DNA of 64,000 nt from Limnoperna fortunei (Eukaryota; Mollusca; Bivalvia; Mytilida; Modiolidae): contig OX104123.1 of the NCBI GenBank assembly GCA_944474755.1, positions 65,837,898 through 65,901,897 of the forward strand, read 5' to 3'. The translations under genes and the position numbers were made by a program. Under the pieces are notes generated by a model. The model made no database searches, was not told where the DNA came from, and was given only the letters and a program-made list of their open reading frames with translations. This document shows, one piece after another, positions 35,846 to 46,939 of the stretch. Within the stretch, counting starts at the first letter, position 1; every line of letters starts with the position of its first letter.

Positions 35846-36574
35846 ATGTACTTGTATATCATATTAATTGATGTTTAAAAATATCTCGGTCCAAGTAAAC
35901 ATAAGCACACATCTTTTTAGGTTAAATACAAAACAGAGATATTTTTCCTCAATATTTTCTTCTTTTACATTAGCTGTAGGAATGTGGTAATGTATATTAT
36001 TTACATTGATTATGTGTGTTCAAAAATTCATACATATATCATAGCATAACTTGTTTATATGCTTGTGAACTTGACTTTAAATGTAGAAATCCGATTAACT
36101 ATTGATATTTTTGTATGCTTTGGTGTTAGGTCTATTTCACTTTCTTTACACATATGTATATTTGTATTGCATCACTCAAATATAAGGATGTCCTTATTTG
36201 CCTTGAACTAACCAGTTGAACCCAAGTTGTTGTAATGCATACATGGTATATTTTAATTTTAATTGATTAGACAAGCCTCTGTTGTATCATTAAGACGTAA
36301 AATAGTTTCCGTTTTCATCATCCAATGGTTATCTTCAAAATCACATAGAATTAAAACTTGATAATATTTAAAGGATTGTAGGAATTGTTTATCATGTACT
36401 TAACTTTTGTTACTACTTTTTTTGATACAGGGATATTTATTGGTCAAATAATTTGAAAAATAATCATATATATTTGCTATACAGTTCATATATTATAAAT
36501 GATGTGAAAAGACTAGTCTTGCTCATGACAGCAGTTAGTTTATATGTGTAATTTGCTTATTTATCTCTTTGTAG
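35846..36574. other. Intron-like AT-rich sequence, nothing recognised
   Basis: It lies between the PHD-like exon and the first candidate microexon of the same presumed gene. No exon or repeat was identified. Confidence 0.35.
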
Positions 36575-37250
36575 ATCAATTATCAAAAAAAGAAAACTAG
36601 ACATGTGTTGTAAGTGTATTGATATGCTCATGATATATATTTGTCATTCCAGTTATTAAGATTATATTAACATAACATAATAAATTTACATATGGGAATT
36701 CATTCTGTTAACTTATCTCACAACAAAACATAGATGGTCTCCAATTCTTATGATATAAAAGCAGGTCATCATATTTGTACCATTTTTTTTTAAAGTTAAG
36801 TGAAATCATCGTACTTGTATATATACATGATAATTAATTGGAATGAATAAGTACAGTATTCATGATCTACAATCATGTAATTAATGACAAGTTTTACATT
36901 GTATCATCAAGGTGCCACCTCTTAATCTTAAACGTTGAGTTATATTCAGATCACATTTATAGGAAAATTTACTGATGTCACAAAAATATTGGCTCCTCTA
37001 AATGAAAATGATTTCGAACTTTGTTGATTTTTTTTAAAGTGTTGATTTTTACATTGCAAGTAATTTGGTTTTCTCTTATACATCATTTTCCTTTTTGTTG
37101 TGGACTTTTGCATCAAGGGATATACTTGTAACCAAGACATTACATTTAACATTTTATATTGGCTTGACAAAAAAAAAAATTATTTTTATGCGTGATTTGT
37201 TGTCTTTGTAGATCCAGCATCCAAAAAAAGAAAAATAGACAAGTCCTTTA
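36575..37250 (+). other. Two homologous microexon-like units with a basic KKRK-type motif
   Basis: Acceptor CTTTGTAG is followed at 36575 and again at 37212 by related exons (ATC..., a 7-A run, GAAAA, TAGACA). In phase 1 the second reads DPASKKRKID, a nuclear-localisation-like patch. The first reads D-Q-L-S-K-K and then shifts; one more A in its A-run would give KKRKLD and a 36-nt phase-1/phase-1 exon ending at the strong donor TT|GTAAGTG (36609/36610). The second unit lacks a good donor. They continue the phase-1 exit of the exon ending at 35194. Confidence 0.4.
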
Positions 37251-38107
37251 AAGCATATATGTTTGTAATATATTTTAAGGTGTGCAGGAGTAATAAAAAT
37301 ATATATTAGTGTAATGAAAACAATACAAGCATATGTTTTAGTGCGAAATGCGAAGCAGTGCCAAGAATCGTGCCAAACACAAATGCAGAACTTGTATGAT
37401 TTGACAATACTGTCCTATCAAAGATAAGACATATAATCATATACTGTTGTCTTTACTTCCAGGTATTTATCTTGTTTCTTGAAATAGTTTAAGATTTTTA
37501 TGTTGATATATGTGAGGTCGCTTCATTTTAGCTTACATTATTATGTCACAAAAACGTTGTTTCATATTACCGCCAGGTTATAGCTACAATGTTTCATTTC
37601 ATTTGGAGGATTTATTAAAAAAGGCAAAATAAAACGTTTCATTTTCATAATGGTAAAATTACAAGAGGGTCAAATTTCGCCCTTTTACAACTGTGTCAAA
37701 AACCCAACCAAACTCTGGAATTCTAAAAATTGAGGTACTTGGAAACAGTATAAATCGATGTATGCAACTCAAGGGTTGTGCAGAGATTTCCACAAGATCG
37801 TCAAAATTTTCCAGAAATAGAGTAATGAACAGTCCCTCTAGGCTATGCCATGTGGTTATTAAAGGTAACAAAGATTTCCATGTTAAGGATATCTTTACAA
37901 CAAAATGTCTACAATGTGTACCCTTTATTTTGCAATATTGTGAGAAAGTAATAAATTGTGTCAATGTTACGGTTTATTTTAAAGCAAATCAATCGGGTAC
38001 AGTGACTTTCATTATATGCATTATATACTGCTACAATACAAAGTCCTGATAAGTTATTCAGTTGGTAAACAAATAAAAAACATGTAATATATACATCGTT
38101 TTTACAG

Positions 38108-38152
38108 CTATTGAAGACAAAAAGACAAAAGTCGACGATGTAAAATATAAAA
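38108..38152 (+). CDS. 45-nt phase-1 exon ahead of the microexon array
   Basis: Acceptor TTTTTACAG and donor A|GTAAGT bracket 45 bases that read, in phase 1, I-E-D-K-K-T-K-V-D-D-V-K-Y-K. Length is a multiple of three with equal phases on both sides, so it can be skipped without shifting the frame, like the units that follow. Charged and without a known domain. Membership in the same transcript as the C48 peptidase is inferred from strand and phase. Confidence 0.45.
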
Positions 38153-38390
38153 GTAAGTAATTGAAGGAAAATAACATTCTATTTATTTCTTTTTCTCAAG
38201 TTCAATTTTAGGTTACCTATTAATTTTGTAAATACATGTACTCTTTAGTTTGATATATAGGGAACACTGTAAACAAATTATTGAAAAAATATTTTAAGTT
38301 TCCAATGGTAGTTATACGAAAATATTGAATAAACAAAGACATAGCATTCTGATATTTCATAAATTCAAACTTTTGATGTATCTTTCGTAG

Positions 38391-39972
38391 AGCCAGATAA
38401 TAATGACAAACATGGTGAGTTTGTTGTGCTTGAATACCTTTTTTGCCATCAACTAACATTGTTTATTGATTGTGTTATTTCTGGTATGAAATCTCTCATT
38501 TATAATGGTTCTTTAGTTTGATCCATATGGAACATTTTAAAACTTTATTGAAGAAATATTTTAAGTTTCTTTTGGCAGTTATATGAAAATATTGAATATA
38601 AGATAGTTTGGGCTACTGATATGTTGAAATTTAACATTTGTGTTTATCTTTTGTAGAGCCACAGTGTAATCAGAAGCAGACTGGTGAGTTTGTTATACTT
38701 GAAGGCTTTTGACAATAACTAATATTGTTTATTAATTTTTAATATTTTTTTTGGTATGAAATCACATTTTCATTTATGCTCGTTCTTCAGTTTGATCCAT
38801 AGTGAACATTAAAAAATATTATTGAAAAAAAATTTTAAGTTTCCACGAGGAGTTATACAAAAACATTGAATAAACAAAGACGTAGCATTCTGATATTTTA
38901 TAAATTCATACTTTTTATTTATCTTTTGTAGATTGATTGATGTTTAACGTCCAGCAAGCAATATTTCAGCAATATTCAGGACGTGAAAATTATAATTTTT
39001 AAAATAGTAGAACGCCATGCCTCTTTCTTATACTAAAACGTGATCTCGTACAATAATATGAGAATATACACAGATAAAAATAGTAGTTAAAACAATAAAA
39101 ATATTAAGTATCACAATTAATAGTGAAATTATATTTTGTTAAATAAATTAATTTTTTTTAAGAACTTTAAAATTGTGTCGCCTGCGACAGTTTTAAATAA
39201 ATTAAAATACGTATCTGCACTATAGAAACGTTCCCGAATGTGGGCCACGTCCACACAGTCCATCAAGACATGCTTAATGGTGTATGGACTGTTGCATGGC
39301 ACACATTCCGGTGGTGGCTCAATGTTTAATATATAACTATGTGTCGTCCTGGTTTGACCAAGACGACATCTTGTTAAAACAACTAGGTATCTTCGACCTC
39401 TAAAACATTTAAAATTATTTGTGTCTTTTGTAGAGATAGATGATGGCAAACAGAATGGTGAGTTTGTTGTGCTTGAAGGCTTTTTGCCATAAGCTAAACA
39501 TTGTTTATTGATTTGTGTTATTTCTGGTATAAAATCTCATTTTCATTTATGATGGTTCTTTAGTTTGATCCATATGGAACACATTTAAAATTTTGGGCAG
39601 TTGTATGAAAATATTGAATATAGGTAGATATTATGGCCTATTGATATTTTTTGAAATTCAATATTTAATTTATCTTTTGTAGAGACAGTGTAGTCAGAAG
39701 CAGACTCGTGAGTTTGTTATACTTGAAGGTTTTTGACAATAGCTTTTGTTAGTTTTTAATATTGTTGGTATGAAATCTCATTTTTATGTTTGATGTTCTT
39801 TAGTTTGATCCTTAGGGAACCTTTTATATAAATTTATTGACAAAATATTTCAAGTCAAAATGGGTAGTCATATGAAAATATCGAATAAAGAAAGAATAGC
39901 ATTCTGATATTTTATAATGTCAAACTTTTTATTAATCTTTTGTAGAGCTAGAGAATAATGAAAAACAGAATG
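38391..39972 (+). repeat. Tandem array of 24-27 nt microexons in an alternating A-B-A-B-A pattern
   Basis: Five units about 250-275 bases apart (discounting a LINE insertion), each with acceptor ATCTTTTGTAG and donor GTGAGTTTG or GTAAGTTC. Exons: A 38391-38414, B 38657-38683, A 39434-39457, B 39683-39707, A 39946-39972. A units read like PDNNDKH, IDDGKQN and LENNEKQN; B reads PQCNQKQT. Four are multiples of three in phase 1, so each is a cassette. The second B (25 nt) has lost two bases and meets TAG in frame. The intron start is also type-specific: GTGAGTTTGTTGTGCTTGAA after A and GTGAGTTTGTTATACTTGAA after B. The repeat unit is thus a dimer of about 530 bp. Confidence 0.65.
38933..39423 (-). 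mobile_element. 5'-truncated copy of the LINE, inserted at a microexon splice acceptor
   Basis: Minus strand, about 490 bases. It has the same 3' end and (TTGA)n tail as the element at 18460, and encodes the last 100 or so residues of ORF2 (CRLGQTRTTHSYIL, ECVPCNSPYTIKHVLMDC, ending NLFNKI). It is flanked by the perfect 11-bp duplication TCTTTTGTAGA at 38922-38932 and 39424-39434. The target is the acceptor of the third microexon, which the duplication recreates. Very close to the 18-kb copy, so the insertion is young. Confidence 0.95.
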
Positions 39973-40173
39973 GTAAGTTCGTTGTGCTTGAAGGCTTTCT
40001 TGCCATAAACAACACATTGTTTATTGATTTGTGTTATTTCCGGTATAAAATCTCATTTTCATTTATGATGGTTCTTTAGTTTGATCAATTTTCTAGTACG
40101 GTTCATTTTTTGTGAGTGAATTTTTTTATTCGATTTAACAACGGGTTAGCTTTATTAGAAACACACAATTTAG

Positions 40174-40447
40174 ATCATCGCTCTCCATGAATTTTTCTGT
40201 TAAGATGTGCATCTGTTGGGTCAATTTGGTTAGAATGACCGTGTTACGTCAAAAGAAACAGAGAAGAGACGCCATTATAGTAAACGTTCCCGTGTCTGTC
40301 CAACAGGTTCATCATCGCTCTCCATGTATTTTTCTGTTAAGATATGCATCTGTTGGGTCAATTTGGTTAGAATGACTGTGTTACATCAAAAGAAACAGAG
40401 AAGAGACGCCTTTATAGTAAACGTTCCCGTGTCTGTCCAACGGGTTT
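40174..40447 (+). repeat. Tandem duplication of about 138 bp
   Basis: Two copies, about 40174-40309 and 40312-40447. Both run ATCATCGCTCTCCATG, TTTTTCTGTTAAGAT(G/A)TGCA, TGTTGGGTCAATTTGGTTAG to GTTCCCGTGTCTGTCCAAC. A handful of substitutions separate them. No function seen. Confidence 0.9.
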
Positions 40448-40606
40448 TTGCCTGGCAAAATTGAAAACTGCTGCCGCGTATGGTCGAGTTTATGGTCTCA
40501 TATTACACTTTTTGTAATCAACAACTATTTTCCACAGTTAAACGGCGTTTTGAAGAAATGCCGCTGAATTTTCATTTTGATAGATCGAATTTCCATAGGA
40601 AGTCAG

Positions 40607-41000
40607 CCATTTTTGTTTCTAAAGGGATCTAATGTTGTTTACAAACGTTCTTCTGTTTTCGTAACGTACAATGGTATTCGGACAAACCGCGAGACTGTCC
40701 CCGCCTCAACTGAAGACGATATTACCCGGATTTCGAAAAGACAGCAATGGAATTTTCCTAACAAGTAGCATACACTTCCGTTCAAAACAAGGTAAAAATT
40801 TAGTATTGAAAATCGCTGTATCAAAATGAAAAATTCAGCCGCATTTCAGAACACTGATTCACTGTGAAAAAATAATTGTTTATTTCAAAAAGTGTAATCC
40901 GAGATCTACAAAAGGATCATAAACTCGACCAAACGCGGTAGCAGTTTTCCCTTTTGTTAGGCAAAGACCCATCGGAAAGACACCGTAAAGTTTACTATAG
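40607..41000 (+). repeat. Dispersed repeat, copy 2 (partner at 1661-2065)
   Basis: Same order of blocks as copy 1, including TATTCGGACAAACCGCGAGA, 'TTTCAAAAAGTG/AAAT' and GATCTACAAAAGGA. Immediately upstream lies the 138-bp tandem pair. Class unknown. Confidence 0.75.
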
Positions 41001-41065
41001 TCTTCTGCAGGTATACCAAATCGAGTCAGGTAATTGCATTCACACATTGGCCCAGTGTCAACCCT

Positions 41066-41091
41066 GCAGCCCCCCCCCCCCCCCCCCACCC
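41066..41091. repeat. C-rich homopolymer run
   Basis: CAGCC followed by about 19 Cs and CACCCG. A matching G-run (about 16 Gs) is at 41498-41513. The lengths of such runs are unreliable in any assembly. Confidence 0.8.
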
Positions 41092-41399
41092 GTCAAGGAA
41101 ATTATACAATAGAACTGAGAAAAGGAGAAAAAATAATTTATTTTATATCTGTTTGCTGCATTTATGTTTTGTGTAAATATGTATTCTTCAATTTGATTCT
41201 TGGTAATGTCTGTCATGTATTGGATTATCCCAACAGGTATTTTTTGTCTACAATAAAATTTGAATTAAAAAATAGTTTTATTGAAAAATAAAATATATAA
41301 CATAACATATACATACAACGATAAATCGATTTTTGTTATAAATTAATTTTTGTATTTGAATGTACATAGACAAAGGATTTCAATTTTCAATTACATGTT

Positions 41400-41830
41400 T
41401 CTTATTTTACGCATGCTCTTATTAAGATGGAGGGGTACCATACTGTTCACAGTGACCAACAGATCTCCCCGGTGGCGTATTTTAATTTTTTTTGTTGGGG
41501 GGGGGGGGGGGGTGGAAGTTGTCAGGTCATTATACGGAAACCGTTTTTATAACTTTTTGGAAAGTATTGCGCACGATGAAGAACTCATTTGGGAATTTCG
41601 AAGACCTCCCACCCTATCTTCATACTTCTTTAGTAGTAGTCAAAACTTTGTTCCTAATGTCGCATCTCTTTCCTGTTGATTTATTGTTCTCATCCTGAAT
41701 AAATCTGAACTACTGCTCTCGATTGCCGCATCTCTTTCCCTTTGATTTATTGTATGTTCACTTGTTCTCATCCTGAACCTGAATATAGCTGAAATACTGC
41801 TGGGTGGACGGTATAACAACGACCACTGTT
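41400..41830 (+). mobile_element. SINE-like element, diverged or composite
   Basis: It contains GTTGTCAGGTCATTATACGG (compare GTTGTCAGGCCATAATACGG at 62666), a 'TCTTTCC(T/C)-TTGATTTATTGT' block present twice, and the tail CTGAATATAGCTGAAATACT + GCTGGGTGGACGGTATAAC. This is the family seen at 14.4 and 62.5 kb, with a G-run inserted. Confidence 0.6.
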
Positions 41831-42219
41831 TCCCTGGGTCGCGCACCAGGCTAAGACCAATTCTGCGTTGTCCTCGTTGACATTGGCCTACCTTTCCCAT
41901 TGGTAACCGAGACATTCCTTCAGTCGGGCAATACTGCCTGTACGTACCCTTATGGTTCAGTTCCTTTTACAGTACGATTATTTATGTCCGTTCATAATTA
42001 CGCCCCTGACCGGATTTCTGACGGAAGTTCGGGACTCGTTTCCTTGTTGGATCAAGGTTTCAAATATTGGAAGAGATCTCAAATCTGACGGTTTGACCCC
42101 GTAATACATGTGGGGATTTCTCGATGAGTTTCTTTCAATCCACCAACCCTGCTGGTGTCTCGACGCACCTGGCCAAAACATGGGCATTCAGGGCTATACA
42201 CATCACATCGTACACTAGA

Positions 42220-42912
42220 ACGAATAATCGTACCCTCGCTTTTTTCTTTTGGCGAGGGTACGAATTTAGTCCCATTACTCGTAATGTAGCAGAGCGGGAG
42301 TGAATCACTCCCGGCACTTTGATGTTCTAAAGAAGTTGCATATACAATAAGACGTGGTCGATCTTGATATCTTTTAACAGTGTCACTATTTTTTCATCGG
42401 TTTCGTGTTTAAAATCGATCATTATTGATACGTTACGATAGTTATTGCCGTTTTAATAACCCGCTGTGCTTTGTGTATTAATTGACATTTGTGTCTCTTT
42501 TTAATTGCGTTTACTACATGAAAAACATTGAGAAACCCGAAAATGAAATGCCAGTTGCATCTTGGGTAATAGATTAAATTACTGGATTCTTACTACGGAA
42601 TGGTTGTTATAGTATGCAAATTAGGTCACATTATCCATATACGGAAAAATGATCAACATAGCATTGTCCACGTGCATCTTCTAAGACGAAAAAGGAATTT
42701 CTTCAATAAAGATCTTTTCTCGTTAGTTTTGCAATGTCTAAAGCTTTAATAACGTAAATAATATGAATATTATGTTTGAATTTTGTATAAATAGACCGAA
42801 GTTAGAATTTTTTATTTGCTACATTACGAGCAATAGGACTGAATTCTGCCGTTAATCCGACAAATCATTAAACTAACTTCGGATTATAACGGCAGTAAAA
42901 TTCGGCCTAATC
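42220..42912. repeat. Nested foldback element
   Basis: Three inverted repeats: ATCGTACCCTCGC / GCGAGGGTACGA at 42227-42262; CCATTACTCGTAATGTAGC at 42272 against GCTACATTACGAGCAATAGG at 42819; and CTGAATTCTGCCGTTAATCC / GGATTATAACGGCAGTAAAATTC (written in two parts) at 42839-42906. Together they suggest a foldback transposon of about 690 bp. No coding sequence inside. Confidence 0.6.
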
Positions 42913-43559
42913 GTACACTGCTGTTGTCTGGTGTTGAGGTGGTGGAGGAATTGGGCCTACACTTGGTAAATGATGTATACTGTACTATTAGTCTTATATC
43001 CAAAGTAGGCTAGCACATAACCTGGTATACCCGTTAATACCGGGGCATCTCTTGGGTTAACCTTTTCAGCAATTCAATATGATCGTACGCTTTGGCGACT
43101 TTGACCGGCACATCCTACAGGTCCGTGCGGTTACTATCTGTGCCCTTATATTTGTACACATTTTTACTGTGCAGCCACCTGCTGTCGATATTCATTCCGA
43201 AAATGAGAAGGGGACAAATTTTCTTTAGTACATGCCTTCGCATCCTGCGAGATATCACCAGACAAGCCGTTACTTGGCAAGGTGAAGCTCCTCCACGTAT
43301 CCACCACGTGCGCGCTTCTCTTCCTCTATTGGGGGTATCTCCCGTTTCAACGTCTGAGAAGTATACATGTCATCGTAATTGGTCATTTCACATAATATTT
43401 GCACTGAAGAAACCCTATTGCCAATCACGATTGTAAATTTTGCTAAAGAACCACACTGTAAGGGTGCCAGTGCTCGGCCCAGCGCGATCCCTGTTACAAT
43501 ACGAAATTCATGACGGGGAACCATTAGTTAAATAGTTTGGAACGCGTCTCAAACTCATT

Positions 43560-43750
43560 GCATGGTAAAGGCCTTTTTTTTGTAGTTGTCTATAATAGTA
43601 GGCTCCTTGTATAGAATACATTTTTTACCGCTACCCATACCAAATACTTTTTCAGTGGTAGTCGAAATGTGTGCCATTTGGTCCATCTTTTTGAAATAGG
43701 TTTTTGTTCATTTGTGCTAGTTCTGAATATAGATACAATATATGCGATAT
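43560..43750 (+). mobile_element. SINE relic
   Basis: It keeps the order ...GGCTCC, ACCGCTACCCATACCAAATA, TTTTTCAGTGGTAGTCGAAA and TTCTGAATATAGATACAATA seen at 14500-14690, strongly diverged at the tail. Low-copy remnant of the same family. Confidence 0.5.
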
Positions 43751-44359
43751 ATTGGAATCTTCAAAAATCTGTGTGAAGGAATTGCAAGGTGTGAGAATTG
43801 TTAGTTTCTTTACAACACTGAAGGTACTGCACCGAACTTGGGAATAATTTTACGCACTCGAGAGCAGCGGGCTAGGTATATTAAAACAAAATTACAATTT
43901 AGGATCCTTCACTAGGCAGTTATCAGATGAGAACTGAGGTTGCTATTATTAATTTGAAGATTCGACTATAATTCTGTGCAAATTATATCCATTAAATTGA
44001 TTATTTAATAATACAATTTCCACATTTTAGGTGGGACCATCCTTCGAGGTTTCCCGAAGCTCCACCCCAGCTTCATTGCCGGGTGACGGATAGACAGGAC
44101 CCACTCGTTTGGGTTGTCGGGTCTTAATACGGACAGCCTCAAAGTGAGTAATAAATGCATAGAAACGCATCAGACAATGAAGAGCACTATAACCCGTCTA
44201 TATCCACATTGGATACTTTAAAGGGTTTCGATTCTAACATGTCTCCACAACATCTCTAGGAAGAGTATTAGTCTAAGAGCCCTAGGAAGGTACCTTTGCA
44301 AAAACATGAGAGGATGATAAACGATAACCTCTTCCGAGAAATCGTTTCATGCTTTTTAA

Positions 44360-44495
44360 TATCGATAAGTCATCCGTTTCCCAAAGGTTTTCAAGATTGG
44401 AAAGACGATTTTGACATGTTTGAGTAGTTGGTAATGAGTATCATCTAGATAACATGCTGTAACGTGATATTTGTTTAAAGAAAATGATTTATTGT
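44360..44495 (-). pseudogene. Relic of LINE ORF2 (RT region)
   Basis: Same order as 20744-20885 of the full-length LINE: AAGTCATCCGTTTCCCAAA (against AAGTCACCCGTTTCCCAAA), GACATGTTTGAGTAGTTGGT, ATCATCTAGATAACATGCTG and GATATTTGTTTAAAGA. Many substitutions and deletions; an old copy of the same or a sister family. Confidence 0.65.
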
Positions 44496-44980
44496 ATAAC
44501 TGAGAAAACCCAGACCTTCTCACTTCCCTATAAATAGTAGCTGCGATACTTTGGGTCGAGCACTGGGGAACCTCTCATTATGGTCCCAACGGCCTGTGGA
44601 AGAATTTCGCCTAAGTGTTTAACGATAATATTTAAATATCAGTAAAGTTCATCATGTTATAACTGATTCCGCCTCATCTATCATTCAAACTTCTGCACGT
44701 TTATCTCTTGGGTTTACAAGTTACAAGTAAACCCGACTACAAAATATAGTTTAATAAAATGTAGTTGAAATCCGGTAACCCTTATAAAGGGACACGACAA
44801 CTGAGTATGTGTATGGTCACTCTGATTCCGTGTTTGAATTTGGGATCTCTTAAAGTGTTATGTTTTACTATTTGTGCTACAATTAGGGTTAGATTTAGGA
44901 AATATTATTGTCACCAATGGTCCCTTGTGTGCTCAGCAAGAAGTTAACTTTGTAGCAGAGGCTAATCTTTCAAAGACAGG

Positions 44981-45330
44981 TCAACGCAAATCGATTTCCG
45001 TTTTATAGAAAAATTGTGCCAACTTATTGTCAATGTGTCCATTGCACCATAGATTGCAAGGTACAAGACTAATGAGACTTTGATGAAAAGCAAGATTTTT
45101 TTTAACAAGTACTTTAAATTTTGTCTTATCTGCATGTGGCTCGTATGGATCATTAATAATTTGATATTTTGGATTTTTACTTCGCTTTGTTGGTAAATAA
45201 TCCAAAAGGTAATCTTCTTTGAAGACGCTTTTTTATCGATAAATCGGGGTCACGTGTTTTATCAACTTCACCGAACTGCATTGGAATCTCGTTGTTTGCA
45301 ATATAGTATATTTGTTCAGGTTTGTAGCAT
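44981..45330 (-). pseudogene. Unrecognised coding fragment
   Basis: Minus strand. Coding-like frame with EQIYYIANNEIPMQFGEVD, then DPDLSIKKRLQ. After a one-base frame change near 45205 it continues EDYLLDYLPTKRSKNPKYQ, DPYEPHADKTKFKVLVKKN and NLWCNGHIDNKLAQFFYKTE, stopping at 44981. Composition and length look real but I do not recognise the family. Its 5' part overlaps a tandem duplication at 45265-45515. Likely a gene or transposon relic. Confidence 0.35.
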
Positions 45331-45515
45331 CACAATATATTATTTTGGGTAATATATATTATATATTTTTTATTTTTACTTCATTTCAAACTTCACCGAA
45401 CTGCATTGGAATCTCGTTGTTTGCAATATAGTATATTTGTTCAGGTTTGTAGCATCACAATATATTATTTTGGGTAATATATATTATATATTTTTATTTT
45501 TACTTCATTTCAAAC
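45265..45515 (+). repeat. Tandem duplication, two nearly identical 125-bp units
   Basis: Units 45265-45389 and 45390-45515 both run from ACTTCACCGAACTGCATTGG through GTATATTTGTTCAGGTTTGT to TTTTTACTTCATTTCAA, with a one-base length difference in a T run. Recent duplication. Confidence 0.95.
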
Positions 45516-46780
45516 TCTGCAGATGCCCTACATTCATACAGACACGCCTTAATATGATGAAATCGGAAATTGACGTCATTGTCTTTTGACGTTATGATAA
45601 CGTGACTTGAGCCGCCAAAATAACGAAAGTAGAAAAAAAAACAATGGAAAATAGAATTAAAACTAATAAAACTCGTTAAGTCTGAGGCTGGTAATTAAAG
45701 GTACCATCCACGACCTGGTAAAATCGGCACATTTAGCTTATTTCTGACTACAAAAGAACCTATTATCAGCCTTTTAAAACTTGTAATCCGGAAATAAACA
45801 CTTTACCTACGTTATAATTCGGGTGTATGACAATTTTACCACCTAATTTCGGCTTCCGAAGTACTTTCAGGTGGTACAATTTCCATACACGCGGCCAACA
45901 TGTGAACTCAAATGCAAATATGCAAGGACTGAAAAGTGTGAGACGTCAACCTTATTTCTATCGAGTTGCATAACATAAAATAGTACATAGGGTTATATGT
46001 CATCTCTCACTGCTTCAACTGTAACCTAGCTTCAGAGTTTATCGTCACAGTGAGGAATGTCAACACCACATGAGATTCTAAAGTAGTAAACTGTCCTGTC
46101 TGGTATTGGAGAACAATTACAGAGTTCAGATAAGTTTATCACTCATTATAGTTCCATTTATAACAATACAACCATGTTCATTAATTAAAATCAAGTGATA
46201 ACTTGAATGAATAAAAGAAGTGTCAAAAGTTTACTTCTAACACCTTCCCACACAACTTTTCAATGTTGAAATTTCATTGACTATCATGATGTTTCGACTA
46301 TTTATTTGTGCACCGTCTAAGATCATGAAGGAGTGTTTAGTATAAATCCACTTCAGGTATGACACTCTTCTTATTTCTAGCATTAAAGATCCTATTCTTT
46401 TATGCCATAGCATGGAAGGAGAGTTCAAGTGATAAAGGGATGTTTTCGAACCAATAAAACAATTATATGTATATAGCAAACAACTAGCAAAAATATTGGT
46501 TTTAGCCAAAATACCCGATACGTACCCACAAATAATGAAAGTCACTATGACGAGGATATCGAAAATAAGCATCTTTTCTGGTTACCATAATCGTTTAGCC
46601 AGTCTTGTTTTGCAATCGTCGGGGTCTTTTTAAAAAAAAATCAAAAACCAAAAAAAACTTATTACACCTCGGTCCGACTCTTTGGGGATGATGCAGTGCT
46701 AACGTCTTTGGTTTTCTGTGGATTGGCGTAGGTCTAATCAATACTCTCTTTGTGATTTGGCGACCGAAAACCATTTTCGA
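45516..46780. other. Intergenic, no supported gene
   Basis: No domain was recognised. The minus-strand frame 46237-46572 (111 codons) is hydrophobic at its start but has no recognisable family or splice context. Confidence 0.35.
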
Positions 46781-46784
46781 ACAA

Positions 46785-46852
46785 AGTTTACGCCCTGAAT
46801 ATAGCTAAAATATTGCTTGCTGGACGTTAAACAAAACACAATCATTTTTTTT
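46785..46852 (+). mobile_element. SINE/LINE 3' tail fragment
   Basis: CGCCCTGAATATAGCTAAAA then TATTGCTTGCTGGACGTTAA ACAAAACACAATCA. The TGCTTGCTGGACG form matches the LINE tail at 18460 rather than the GCTCGGGCG form of the 62.5-kb SINE. Confidence 0.7.
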
Positions 46853-46939
46853 ACTGCTAGGACATCTTGGATTCCTCCTTTTATTAGCTCAATTGGAACA
46901 AAAAATAGGTCATAATGTCCATTAGATGGACCTTTACAG

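Noticed and set aside
37659..38049. Two overlapping frames of more than 100 codons on opposite strands
   Set aside because: Neither has a domain, a splice context or a neighbouring exon; probably repeat-derived open sequence.
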